Below are positions 15,898-23,104 of a stretch of 64,000 nt of DNA, piece after piece. The stretch is from JANPBY01 sp963851405 (GTDB lineage: Bacteria > Actinomycetota > Actinomycetes > DATJPE01). Position numbers and translations under genes: made by a program. The stretch is from the NCBI GenBank assembly GCA_963851405.1, contig CAWKPB010000001.1, forward strand, positions 62,001 through 126,000, read 5' to 3'. The notes under the pieces are model-generated. The model was not told the origin of the DNA and ran no database searches. It was given only the letters and a program-made list of their open reading frames with translations. The number at the start of each line of letters is the position of its first letter. Within the stretch, counting starts at the first letter, position 1.

Positions 15898-17817
15898 CTA
15901 CGAAGCGTCTGTTCTCTGACTGTCGGTGACATCCACCGACGCGTCCAGCTCCGCAACAGCCTCGACTACGGCCCGTGTCACGTCCTGGGCGGTGAGCCCG
16001 ATCTCAGCCAGGACCTCGGCTCTGGCCCCTTGGGGCAAGAACTCCGCGGGGATACCGAAATCCATGAACGGAAGCCCGAGCCCCGCATCCCGCAGGTGCT
16101 GACCCAGCACGGCGCCCACTCCTCCGACCCGACAGCCGTCCTCGATAGAGACGACCAGCCGGTGGGATGAAGCCAATTCCACCAGCCCTGTGGGCAACGG
16201 CTTCACCCATCTCGGATCTGCAACCGTGACACCGATCCCTTGGGCCGCCAAGCCATCCGAGACGTCCAAGCACAACCCGGCCATGGCCCCCACGGAGACG
16301 ACCAACACGTCCTTCTCGCCGGTGCTACGCAACACGTCGACCCCTCCCACCGACCGCACGGCGGGTACGGCTTCGGGGAGCGCTCCCTTGGGGAAGCGAA
16401 CCACGGTTGGTGCGTCATCAACCTCGATCGCCTCGCGCAGTTCCGCCCGTAGCGTCAGAGCATCCCTCGGCGCAGCAATGCGCAGACCTGGAACCACTTG
16501 CAGGATCGCCAAATCCCACATCCCGTGGTGCGAGGCCCCGTCTTCTCCCGTCACACCGGCACGGTCGAGGACGAACGTGACGCCCGCGCGGTGTAGAGCA
16601 CAGTCCATCAAGACTTGATCGAAGGCTCTGTTGAGGAAGGTCGCGTAGATGGCGACGACCGGATGGAGGCCGCCCAACGCCATTCCAGCGGCCGAAGTCG
16701 CAGCATGTTGCTCGGCGATCCCCACGTCGAAGACCCGGTCGGGATGAGCAGCTGCGAATCGGTGCAGCCCCACGGGTTGGAGCATCGCCGCCGTAACGGC
16801 CACGACATCAGAGCGATCCTGACCAATCGCCACCATTTCGTCGGCGAAGGCCGCGGTCCAGGTAGGCCGGGAGGCCTGCACGGGCATCCCGGTCTCCGGG
16901 TCGATGATCCCGACCGCATGGAACTGGTCGGCCTCATCATTCTCGGCGTGGACGTAGCCACGGCCCTTCTGGGTGATGACGTGCACGATCACCGGTCCGT
17001 CGAACTCCCGGGCGCGTCGCAAGGCGTGCTCCACGGCCTGCTGGTCGTGGCCGTCGACCGGTCCGACGTACTTGAGACCTAGATCCTCGAAGAGCCCCTG
17101 CGGCGCGACGATGTCTTTAAGACCCTTCTTCATGCCGTGCAAGGTCTCGTAGACGGGTCGTCCGACGACAGGGGTTCGGCCTAACACCTGGCGTCCCCAC
17201 TCCAGCGAGCGCTCGTATCCCTGCGTGGTCCGCAGGGTGGCCAGGTGATTGGCCATGCCGCCCGTCGTCGGGGCGTAGGAGCGTTCGTTGTCATTGACGA
17301 CGATCACGAGCGGTCGATCCTTGGCCGCTGCAATGTTGTTCAGCGCTTCCCACGCCATCCCGCCGGTCAACGCCCCGTCGCCGATCACTGCGACGACCGA
17401 TCGTCGCCCCAGTTCCCCAGTCAACTCGTAGGCTTTCGCGAGCCCGTCAGCCCAGGACAGCGCCGTCGAAGCATGAGAGTTCTCGACGACATCGTGATCG
17501 GACTCGGCACGGCTGGGATAGCCAGAAAGCCCGTCCTTCTTCCGAAGCGTCGCGAACCGGTTGGCACGGCCGGTCACGATCTTGTGGACGTAGGCCTGGT
17601 GACCGGTGTCCCAGATGATCTTGTCGATCGGTGAGTCGAAGACCCGATGGAGCGCCAGAGTCAGCTCCACGGTGCCCAGGCTCGGACCGAGATGACCACC
17701 GGTCCGGGACACTTGATCGACGAGGAACGCCCGAAGCTCGGCAGCGAGTGCCGTGCACTGCTCTGCGGACATCACCTTGACGTCGCGGGGACCACGAACC
17801 TGATCGAGCAGGCTCAC
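15898..17817 (-). CDS. dxs: 1-deoxy-D-xylulose-5-phosphate synthase
   Basis: 639 residues. DXS condenses pyruvate and glyceraldehyde 3-phosphate, the entry step of the MEP isoprenoid pathway, using thiamine diphosphate. The N-terminal half has HLGPSLGTVELTLALHRVFD, WDTGHQAYVHKIVTGR and the TPP motif GDGALTGGMAWEALN; the pyrimidine half has DRVFDVGIAEQHAATSAAGMA. The GTG at 17817 has GGGAGGT 5-6 bases upstream and gives the expected VSLLDQVRGPRDVK start; a further 21 upstream residues are rejected. Soluble homodimer by family knowledge. Confidence 0.96.
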   Translation of the reverse strand: MSLLDQVRGPRDVKVMSAEQCTALAAELRAFLVDQVSRTGGHLGPSLGTVELTLALHRVFDSPIDKIIWDTGHQAYVHKIVTGRANRFATLRKKDGLSGYPSRAESDHDVVENSHASTALSWADGLAKAYELTGELGRRSVVAVIGDGALTGGMAWEALNNIAAAKDRPLVIVVNDNERSYAPTTGGMANHLATLRTTQGYERSLEWGRQVLGRTPVVGRPVYETLHGMKKGLKDIVAPQGLFEDLGLKYVGPVDGHDQQAVEHALRRAREFDGPVIVHVITQKGRGYVHAENDEADQFHAVGIIDPETGMPVQASRPTWTAAFADEMVAIGQDRSDVVAVTAAMLQPVGLHRFAAAHPDRVFDVGIAEQHAATSAAGMALGGLHPVVAIYATFLNRAFDQVLMDCALHRAGVTFVLDRAGVTGEDGASHHGMWDLAILQVVPGLRIAAPRDALTLRAELREAIEVDDAPTVVRFPKGALPEAVPAVRSVGGVDVLRSTGEKDVLVVSVGAMAGLCLDVSDGLAAQGIGVTVADPRWVKPLPTGLVELASSHRLVVSIEDGCRVGGVGAVLGQHLRDAGLGLPFMDFGIPAEFLPQGARAEVLAEIGLTAQDVTRAVVEAVAELDASVDVTDSQRTDAS

Positions 17818-17895
17818 CGTGGACCTCCCTGGCTGACGAGTTACCGCCGGTCGACTAGGGCGCACAGACACCCAGACCATTGAAGTTTACGGGCC

Positions 17896-18267
17896 TTAGA
17901 GTCTTGGCGCGTGCCGACGGCCACGTAAGGCTTCCTCGACGAGGGCTACCTGGCGTCCGACGGCCACGAGCCGCGCTCCTTCCACCTCATACGCTTGCAG
18001 GGCTTCGGTGACAACCTCCGGCGGAACGAGGTCCCTCAGTTCGCTGCGGGCCCGTGCGTAGCCTTCCCGGGCGGCGGCCACAGCGCCCGCCACATGGTGG
18101 GTAGCGAATCGTGCCAACACCATGGGGTGCCTTCGGAGAACCGCCTGAGCGCGATAGTCCGGTGGACAGACATCCAGCAGGAAGGCGACCGCCGAGGACT
18201 CCCAGCCGTCGGTGTCCGGGGGTGCCACCTGACGCGGCCAGCCAGGGGGTACGTGTGGTGCTGACAC
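17896..18267 (-). CDS. conserved hypothetical protein upstream of dxs
   Basis: 123 residues, probably all-helical. The sequence AVAFLLDVCPPDYRAQAVLRRHPMVLARFATHHV is followed by a long amphipathic helix (VAGAVAAAREGYARARSELRDLV) and a second Ala/Glu-rich helix. No domain is recognised. In my recollection short proteins of this kind accompany dxs in other actinomycetes. The GTG has CACACT 6 bases upstream, fitting a leaderless start. It is read in the same direction as dxs with a 78-base gap. Confidence 0.72.
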   Translation of the reverse strand: MSAPHVPPGWPRQVAPPDTDGWESSAVAFLLDVCPPDYRAQAVLRRHPMVLARFATHHVAGAVAAAREGYARARSELRDLVPPEVVTEALQAYEVEGARLVAVGRQVALVEEALRGRRHAPRL

Positions 18268-18273
18268 AGCCCT

Positions 18274-18279
18274 AGTGTG
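18274..18279 (-). promoter_or_regulatory. -10 box CACACT, leaderless gene at 18267
   Basis: On the minus strand CACACT lies 6 bases before the GTG; the same box lies 7 bases before the DUF2182 start. Confidence 0.45.
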
Positions 18280-18312
18280 CCGGGACCCCGCGCCGCCCAG
18301 TGATAGCGCGGG

Positions 18313-19521
18313 TCAGCGTCGAGCGGGGGTCAGCGCGAGGGAGCCGAGCGGATCGGCGAGCAAGCCAGCGAAGGCGAGCTCCGCAGCACCGAGCAGTGGG
18401 GAATCCGAGCCCAGGTGAGTCACGCACACCCGTACGCACTCCCCAGGAGCAGTCATCGTCACCTCGTTCATTTCCGCCAGCACGTCCGCCTCGACGACTG
18501 GGAAGAGCTCGTGCAGCAACCCACCGAGGACCACGATTTCGGGATTGAAGACATTGACCAAGTTGCCGATGCCCATCCCGAGCCACCGACCCACGAGCGC
18601 GACCCGCTCGCGGGCCGAAGGGTCTCCAGCTGCCGCGCGTTCGATGACCGCCATGGCGGCCTGCCGGCCACGGCCCAGCGACTCAGGAAACCCGGAAAGA
18701 ATCGCGTCCTCTCCGACAACGGTCTCCCAGCATCCCTGCGATCCGCAACGACACTCGGCGCCACCTGGATTCACCACGAGGTGTCCGATCTCCCCCGCAT
18801 AGCCGCCGGTTCCGACCAAAGGGCGCCCGTCCACGATCACACCGCCGCCCAGGCCCACCTCACCGGAGAGGTAGATGACGTCTGCATGCCCGCGTGCCAC
18901 GCCTCGGGTGACCTCGGCAAGAACGCCCAAGTCTGCATCGTTTCCGAGCGCGCACGGAACACCCAGGTCGAGGCGCTCCGCCAAGAGTGCGCCGAACGGG
19001 ACGTCTTGCCAGCCCAGGTTCGGCGAGAGCCGCACCACGCCCTGGTCGCGCTGGACGACTCCGCAGACCGCAACCCCGAGGCCGACACAACGGGCCGCGG
19101 GCTGGGCGTCGGCGAGAACGTGTTCCACCAGGCGCGCGATTCGACGGATCACGGTGTTGACGCTTGGGTTAGTTCGCGCTTGGACGATTTCCCGCCGGGC
19201 GTACACCTGCCCACCGAGGCCGACCCTGGCCACAGACAGATGATCGACACCGACGTCCACCGCGACCACAAAGACGTCTTCGGCCGGGCCAACGACGATG
19301 GACGGCCGCCCAACTCCGCCTCGGGCTACGGGCGCCTGTTCTCGGACCAACCCAGCGCCGGCGAGCTCGGTGGTCAAGACCCCGACCGTGCTTCGGTTCA
19401 ACCCGGTCGCACTCGCGAGGTCGGCCCGGGTCCGAGGCCCATGCTGATGAATCTCACGCAGGATCGTTGACAGGTTGTGCCGTCTCAACTCGTCTTGGGT
19501 ACGGCCCGCTTGGGTAGCCAT
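18313..19521 (-). CDS. ROK-family transcriptional repressor (Rok7B7-like)
   Basis: 402 residues. An N-terminal winged helix-turn-helix (residues 8-65, TQDELRRHNLSTILREIHQHGPRTRADLASATGLNRSTVGVL) is followed by a ROK/sugar-kinase fold with the zinc motif CRCGSQGCWE and GEIGHLVVNPGG. VVAVDVGVDHLSVA replaces the strict ATP-binding DxGxT, typical of ROK repressors that only sense sugar. It is the last gene of the ABC transporter operon, 23 bases after the permease, so it probably represses its own operon through the dyads at 22991-23069. From memory, Streptomyces Rok7B7 sits beside xylFGH in the same way. The long open frame upstream of ATG 19521 overlaps the permease and is not coding. Confidence 0.9.
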   Translation of the reverse strand: MATQAGRTQDELRRHNLSTILREIHQHGPRTRADLASATGLNRSTVGVLTTELAGAGLVREQAPVARGGVGRPSIVVGPAEDVFVVAVDVGVDHLSVARVGLGGQVYARREIVQARTNPSVNTVIRRIARLVEHVLADAQPAARCVGLGVAVCGVVQRDQGVVRLSPNLGWQDVPFGALLAERLDLGVPCALGNDADLGVLAEVTRGVARGHADVIYLSGEVGLGGGVIVDGRPLVGTGGYAGEIGHLVVNPGGAECRCGSQGCWETVVGEDAILSGFPESLGRGRQAAMAVIERAAAGDPSARERVALVGRWLGMGIGNLVNVFNPEIVVLGGLLHELFPVVEADVLAEMNEVTMTAPGECVRVCVTHLGSDSPLLGAAELAFAGLLADPLGSLALTPARR

Positions 19522-19544
19522 GATCGTTTGAGACAACGGGTGCG

Positions 19545-20792
19545 CTACCCCTGCGATCGTCGGCGAGACAGCGCGTCGACGCTTGCCGCGAGCAGCAGGA
19601 CCAGGCCGGTGAAGATGTAGACGTAGGAGGCAGCCAGACCTAGCAGATTCATGCCATTGAAGATGACCGCGACCACGAAGCCGCCGATTACGGCATCCAT
19701 CACACGCCCCTTGCCACCAAACAGGCTGGTTCCGCCGATCACGGCAGCGGCGACTGCGAGCAGCAACGTGGTGCCAGATCCCGTCGTTGGCGAGATCGAG
19801 TTGCTTCGGCTGCCGAGCAGGATCCCCGCGATGGCCGCGAGCAACGAACAAATGATGAAACAGGCGAGTTTGATGTTGGCAACGCCGATACCTGCGCGTC
19901 GGGCAGCTTCGCTGTTGCCGCCGACGGCGTAGATGTGCCGTCCAAATGAGGTCCGATTCAGGACGAACGACAGCACCACGATCAGGATCAGCAGCAGAAC
20001 AACCACGTTGGGCACACCCGAGATCGAGGCGATGTTCGGGTTGTTGCTTCGCTCGATGCTGAGGTACCACACGGCCGCGCCCAGAATGACCGCGATGGCG
20101 GCCAGCTTGAGTGCCCAGACCCAAATCGAGGCAGCATCGACCCCTGACTTCTTGGCCCTGCGATGGCGAGCGAAGGTGGCGTATCCATAGATGGCGATTC
20201 CAGCGATGTAGAGAACCCAGCCCAGCCAGACAGCCATGTTGTTGTTCATGATCGAGAGGATCTCGGGGCTACGGATCGCCACGGTTCCGCCCTCGCCGAT
20301 GATCGCCAGCATGACTCCTTGAAGGCCCAAGAAGAAGGCCAGCGTGACGACGAACGAGGGGATACCTAAGCGAGCGACCAGCAAGCCCATGACGGCTCCG
20401 ATGAGCGCGCCTGTCGCCAACGCGGCGACAACCCCCAACCACCACGGCCACCCATAGCTGGACAGCGTCACACCCATGACGGCGCCTGAGGTGCCCGCCG
20501 TGAAGCCGGCGGCCAAGTCGATCTCACCAAGGAGAAGGACGAAGACCAGCCCCATGGAGATCACGGTGACCGCAGCGCCCTGCTGAATCAGGTTGGCGAA
20601 GTTCAACGGCTTAGTGAACGTTTCGGGCCGGAGAAGGGTGAAAACAAGCAGCAGAGCCACCGCCCCAAGTACGGCCGGGAGGGACCCGACTTCGCCGCCG
20701 CGCAGTTTGCCGAAGTAGCCGCGCACCGACTCGACGATCCCTTGCTCGCCGCCATGCAGGTCCTGGATCTGCTCGCCGGTAGCCGTACTCAT
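19545..20792 (-). CDS. sugar ABC transporter permease (XylH-like)
   Basis: 415 residues with 10 or more hydrophobic helices; a member of the carbohydrate-uptake (CUT2) branched permease family. Typical marks are GAAVTVISMGLVFVLLLGEIDLAAG near the N-terminus, IPSFVVTLAFFLGLQGVML in the middle, and GRHIYAVGGNSEAARRAGI, the cytoplasmic EAA-like loop, near 300. A soluble loop between helices (residues about 190-220) is longer than in RbsC, as in XylH proteins. It overlaps the ATPase stop by 4 bases. It should form the membrane channel for the lipoprotein at 21817-22923. Confidence 0.92.
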   Translation of the reverse strand: MSTATGEQIQDLHGGEQGIVESVRGYFGKLRGGEVGSLPAVLGAVALLLVFTLLRPETFTKPLNFANLIQQGAAVTVISMGLVFVLLLGEIDLAAGFTAGTSGAVMGVTLSSYGWPWWLGVVAALATGALIGAVMGLLVARLGIPSFVVTLAFFLGLQGVMLAIIGEGGTVAIRSPEILSIMNNNMAVWLGWVLYIAGIAIYGYATFARHRRAKKSGVDAASIWVWALKLAAIAVILGAAVWYLSIERSNNPNIASISGVPNVVVLLLILIVVLSFVLNRTSFGRHIYAVGGNSEAARRAGIGVANIKLACFIICSLLAAIAGILLGSRSNSISPTTGSGTTLLLAVAAAVIGGTSLFGGKGRVMDAVIGGFVVAVIFNGMNLLGLAASYVYIFTGLVLLLAASVDALSRRRSQG

Positions 20793-21667
20793 GCCTGATC
20801 CTCCCCGTTGGTGCCTTCGGCTTGCGTGGGAGTCGTCTCGGCCGCCGCAGCCGCATTAGCCGCGAGTTCTTCGGATGTCATCCCGACGTCTCCGGTCCGG
20901 CCGGACGTAATCAACTCGACCACTTGCGAATGCGAGAGCGAATCGGCGGGGACCTGTGCGACGAGTTGGCCGAGATAGAGCACCGCGATGTTGTCGGCCA
21001 CCTCGAACACGTCGTTCATGTTGTGGCTGATCAAGATCACGCCCAGGCCGCGGTCAGCGAGGCGACGGACCAGCCGCAGGACCTGCTCGGTCTGGGCGAC
21101 CCCAAGCGCCGCGGTCGGCTCGTCGAGGATGACCAGTCTGGAGTTCCAAAGCACCGCTCGCGCGATCGCGACGGTCTGTCGCTGTCCACCGGACAGGCTG
21201 GCCACGAGTTGGCGGATGGACTTGACGGTCCGCACCGAGAGGCCGTCCAGAGTCTCGGTCGCCCGAGCCTCCATGGATGCCTCGTCGAGCATGCCCCGCC
21301 GGGTGACCTCGCGGCCGAGGAACATGTTGTGAACGATGTCGAGGTTGTCGCACAAGGCGAGGTCCTGATAGACGACCTCGATGCCCAGAGCATTCGCCTG
21401 CTTCGGATTGTGCACGTGAACTTCGTTGCCGTCGAAGGTGTAGACCCCCGCGTCAAAGCTGTGAATGCCAGCCAGACCCTTGATCAGGGTGCTCTTGCCA
21501 GCGCCGTTGTCGCCCACCAGCGCCGTGACCTGACCGGCGTAGATGTCGAGATCGACCCCTTGGAGCACCTGCACGGGTCCGAAGCTCTTGTTTGTGCCAC
21601 GTAGGCGTAACAGCGGCTCACCACTGTGAGCGGGCGGGCTCGCGGGACGTTCGTCGGTCAGCGTCAT
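20789..21667 (-). CDS. sugar ABC transporter ATP-binding protein (single-domain)
   Basis: 292 residues. One complete ABC ATPase: Walker A GDNGAGKST, Q-loop IEVVYQDLALCDNLD, signature LSGGQRQTVAIARA, Walker B RLVILDEPTAALG and the H-loop LISHNM. Many CUT2 ATPases such as RbsA have two fused domains; this one has a single domain plus an Ala/Thr-rich tail, so it should dimerise. The ATG at 21667 has GGGAGAG upstream. It lies between the lipoprotein gene (149 bases away, separated by a strong hairpin) and the permease (4-base overlap). Confidence 0.93.
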   Translation of the reverse strand: MTLTDERPASPPAHSGEPLLRLRGTNKSFGPVQVLQGVDLDIYAGQVTALVGDNGAGKSTLIKGLAGIHSFDAGVYTFDGNEVHVHNPKQANALGIEVVYQDLALCDNLDIVHNMFLGREVTRRGMLDEASMEARATETLDGLSVRTVKSIRQLVASLSGGQRQTVAIARAVLWNSRLVILDEPTAALGVAQTEQVLRLVRRLADRGLGVILISHNMNDVFEVADNIAVLYLGQLVAQVPADSLSHSQVVELITSGRTGDVGMTSEELAANAAAAAETTPTQAEGTNGEDQA

Positions 21668-21772
21668 GAGGCTCTCCCTCGGCGAGTGGGGCACGCAGGG
21701 GCCGGTCGGTTCCCGGGAATCGAGCAGAACGCGATCGGCCGCGATCCCGACCATTCAATCGGACAGCAGGGC

Positions 21773-21808
21773 CTGGGGGGCCCGATCCGTGCGGACCGGA
21801 CCCCCCAG
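21773..21808 (-). terminator. strong stem-loop between binding-protein and ATPase genes
   Basis: CTGGGGGG (21773-21780) pairs with CCCCCCAG (21801-21808); inside, CCG pairs with CGG and CC with GG around a GTGC loop. It begins 8 bases after the lipoprotein stop and has no T-run on the transcript side. The likeliest role is a partial terminator or an RNA-stabilising hairpin that keeps binding-protein mRNA more abundant than the downstream ATPase/permease message. Confidence 0.65.
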
Positions 21809-21816
21809 CGTCTCTG

Positions 21817-22923
21817 CTAGCTGATGCCTTCCTTCTCACACACCTTGGCCGCGGCGCCGACGCAGACCTTGTCTGCGGTGGTGAAGCCGGTGTCGATCAC
21901 GGTCTGGACGCCAGCAGCGTCGGTGATCGGCTCGGGTGTGGCTGCAGCGAACGGAACCTCAGTGTTCGTCTGCGTGTCGGTCACTGTGCTCGTGGCGATG
22001 CTGGAGGCGTCGCCACCGGTGGCCAGCGCGATGGCGATCTGCGCCGCTGCGTCAGCCTCAAGGTCGGTGTCCTTGAACACCGTCACGCACTGGGTGCCCA
22101 GCAGGATGCGCTGAAGACCCTCGTCCGTGGCGTCCTGGCCCGTGATCGGGACCTCGCCGGACAGACCCTGCTTGGACAGAGCAGCATCGACGCCGCCGGC
22201 CATGCCGTCGTTGGCCACGATGGCCCCATCGATCTTGCCCTTGTTCTCGGTCAGCATCTGCTCGAAGACCGTCTGCGCCTTCTCCGGGTCCCACTCGCCG
22301 GTCTGGTCGCCCACCAGGGTGTAGTCACCGCTGGAGATTCTTTCGGCCAGAGCCTCTTCGTAACCCTGCTTGAACAAGGTCGCGTTGTTGTCGGTGGGGG
22401 CACCGTTGACGTAGACGATGTTGGCCTTCGTCTTGCCAGCGGCGTCCAGACAGTTGATCAGACCCTCACCCTGGAGGGCGCCGACCTGCACGTTGTCGAA
22501 GGAGACGTAGTAGTTCGCGCCGCCGCCGAGGGTGAGCCGGTCGTAGTCGATCGTGGCGATGCCTGCGGCCGTGGCCTTGTTGAGGCAGGCCGCGCCGCTG
22601 TCTGAGTCAAGGTTGACGATCATCATGACCTTGACGCCAGCGGTGATCAGGTTGTCGCAGATCGTTCCGAAGGTCGGAACGTCGCCCTGCGCGTTCTGGA
22701 TGTCGTATTCGACGCCAGCCGCGTCGAAGGCGGCAGCCAGCGACGGGCGGTCGTTGTTTTCCCAACGAGCCGATGACTTCGTGTCGGGCAGGATGACTCC
22801 AACCTTGCCCGAGACGGTCGCTGACGAATCCGTACCCGACGTCGACCCGCTCGAGCTACAGCCCGCGAGTACGACGGCGAGCGCGGCCGTGGCGGCCAGC
22901 ACTCCGATGGAGGACTTTCGCAT
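21817..22923 (-). CDS. sugar ABC transporter substrate-binding lipoprotein (XylF-like)
   Basis: 368 residues. A lipoprotein signal with lipobox VLAGC (Cys22) is followed by a Ser/Thr/Gly linker and a periplasmic-binding-protein type I fold: KVGVILPDTKSSARWENNDRP at the N-lobe start, GIATIDYDRLTLGGGANYYVSFDN in the hinge-side region and GAIVANDGMAGGVDAAL later. The DTKSSARWENDR-like segment matches D-xylose-binding proteins, so xylose or a related sugar is the best guess. The ATG at 22923 with GGGAG upstream is preferred over one four codons earlier. First gene of the transporter-ROK operon. Confidence 0.92.
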   Translation of the reverse strand: MRKSSIGVLAATAALAVVLAGCSSSGSTSGTDSSATVSGKVGVILPDTKSSARWENNDRPSLAAAFDAAGVEYDIQNAQGDVPTFGTICDNLITAGVKVMMIVNLDSDSGAACLNKATAAGIATIDYDRLTLGGGANYYVSFDNVQVGALQGEGLINCLDAAGKTKANIVYVNGAPTDNNATLFKQGYEEALAERISSGDYTLVGDQTGEWDPEKAQTVFEQMLTENKGKIDGAIVANDGMAGGVDAALSKQGLSGEVPITGQDATDEGLQRILLGTQCVTVFKDTDLEADAAAQIAIALATGGDASSIATSTVTDTQTNTEVPFAAATPEPITDAAGVQTVIDTGFTTADKVCVGAAAKVCEKEGIS

Positions 22924-22990
22924 GTGCGCTCCCATTCTGGATGAGGCCCCGGCTGGGTCCTCGACGGCGTCACCTGATGTTGACGCCTAA

Positions 22991-23005
22991 GTTGTGGGCC
23001 ACAAC
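22991..23005. promoter_or_regulatory. perfect 15-bp palindrome upstream of sugar operon
   Basis: GTTGTGGGCCACAAC has 7-base perfect arms around one G. It lies about 68 bases upstream of the binding-protein start. A good candidate for the ROK repressor or another sugar-responsive regulator. Confidence 0.55.
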
Positions 23006-23050
23006 ATATTCACCCGGACTAGGTCCTGTCGACAGCAACGCGCCCCCAAT

Positions 23051-23069
23051 TTGTTGCTAGCGATAACAA
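23051..23069. promoter_or_regulatory. second dyad, LacI/ROK-like, upstream of sugar operon
   Basis: TTGTTGCTAGCGATAACAA has TTGTT/AACAA outer arms; its inner 16 bases (23054-23069) fit the LacI-type pattern TTG-TA-CG-TA-CAA at 12 of 16 symmetric positions. Together with the palindrome at 22991 it gives two operator candidates about 60 bases apart, a spacing that allows looping. Confidence 0.5.
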
Positions 23070-23104
23070 TCCAGTAACGGCGTCCCGGAAGACTCCTGGC
23101 CTGG

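Noticed and set aside
18313..20124. A ROK protein with a 200-residue N-terminal extension
   Set aside because: The extension overlaps the permease gene, has no conserved sequence, and an ATG at 19521 gives the standard winged-helix start.
23026..23035. CTGTCGACAG palindrome as an operator or LexA site
   Set aside because: Only 10 bases, expected by chance at this length; it lacks the actinobacterial LexA pattern of TCGAAC and GTTCGA arms.
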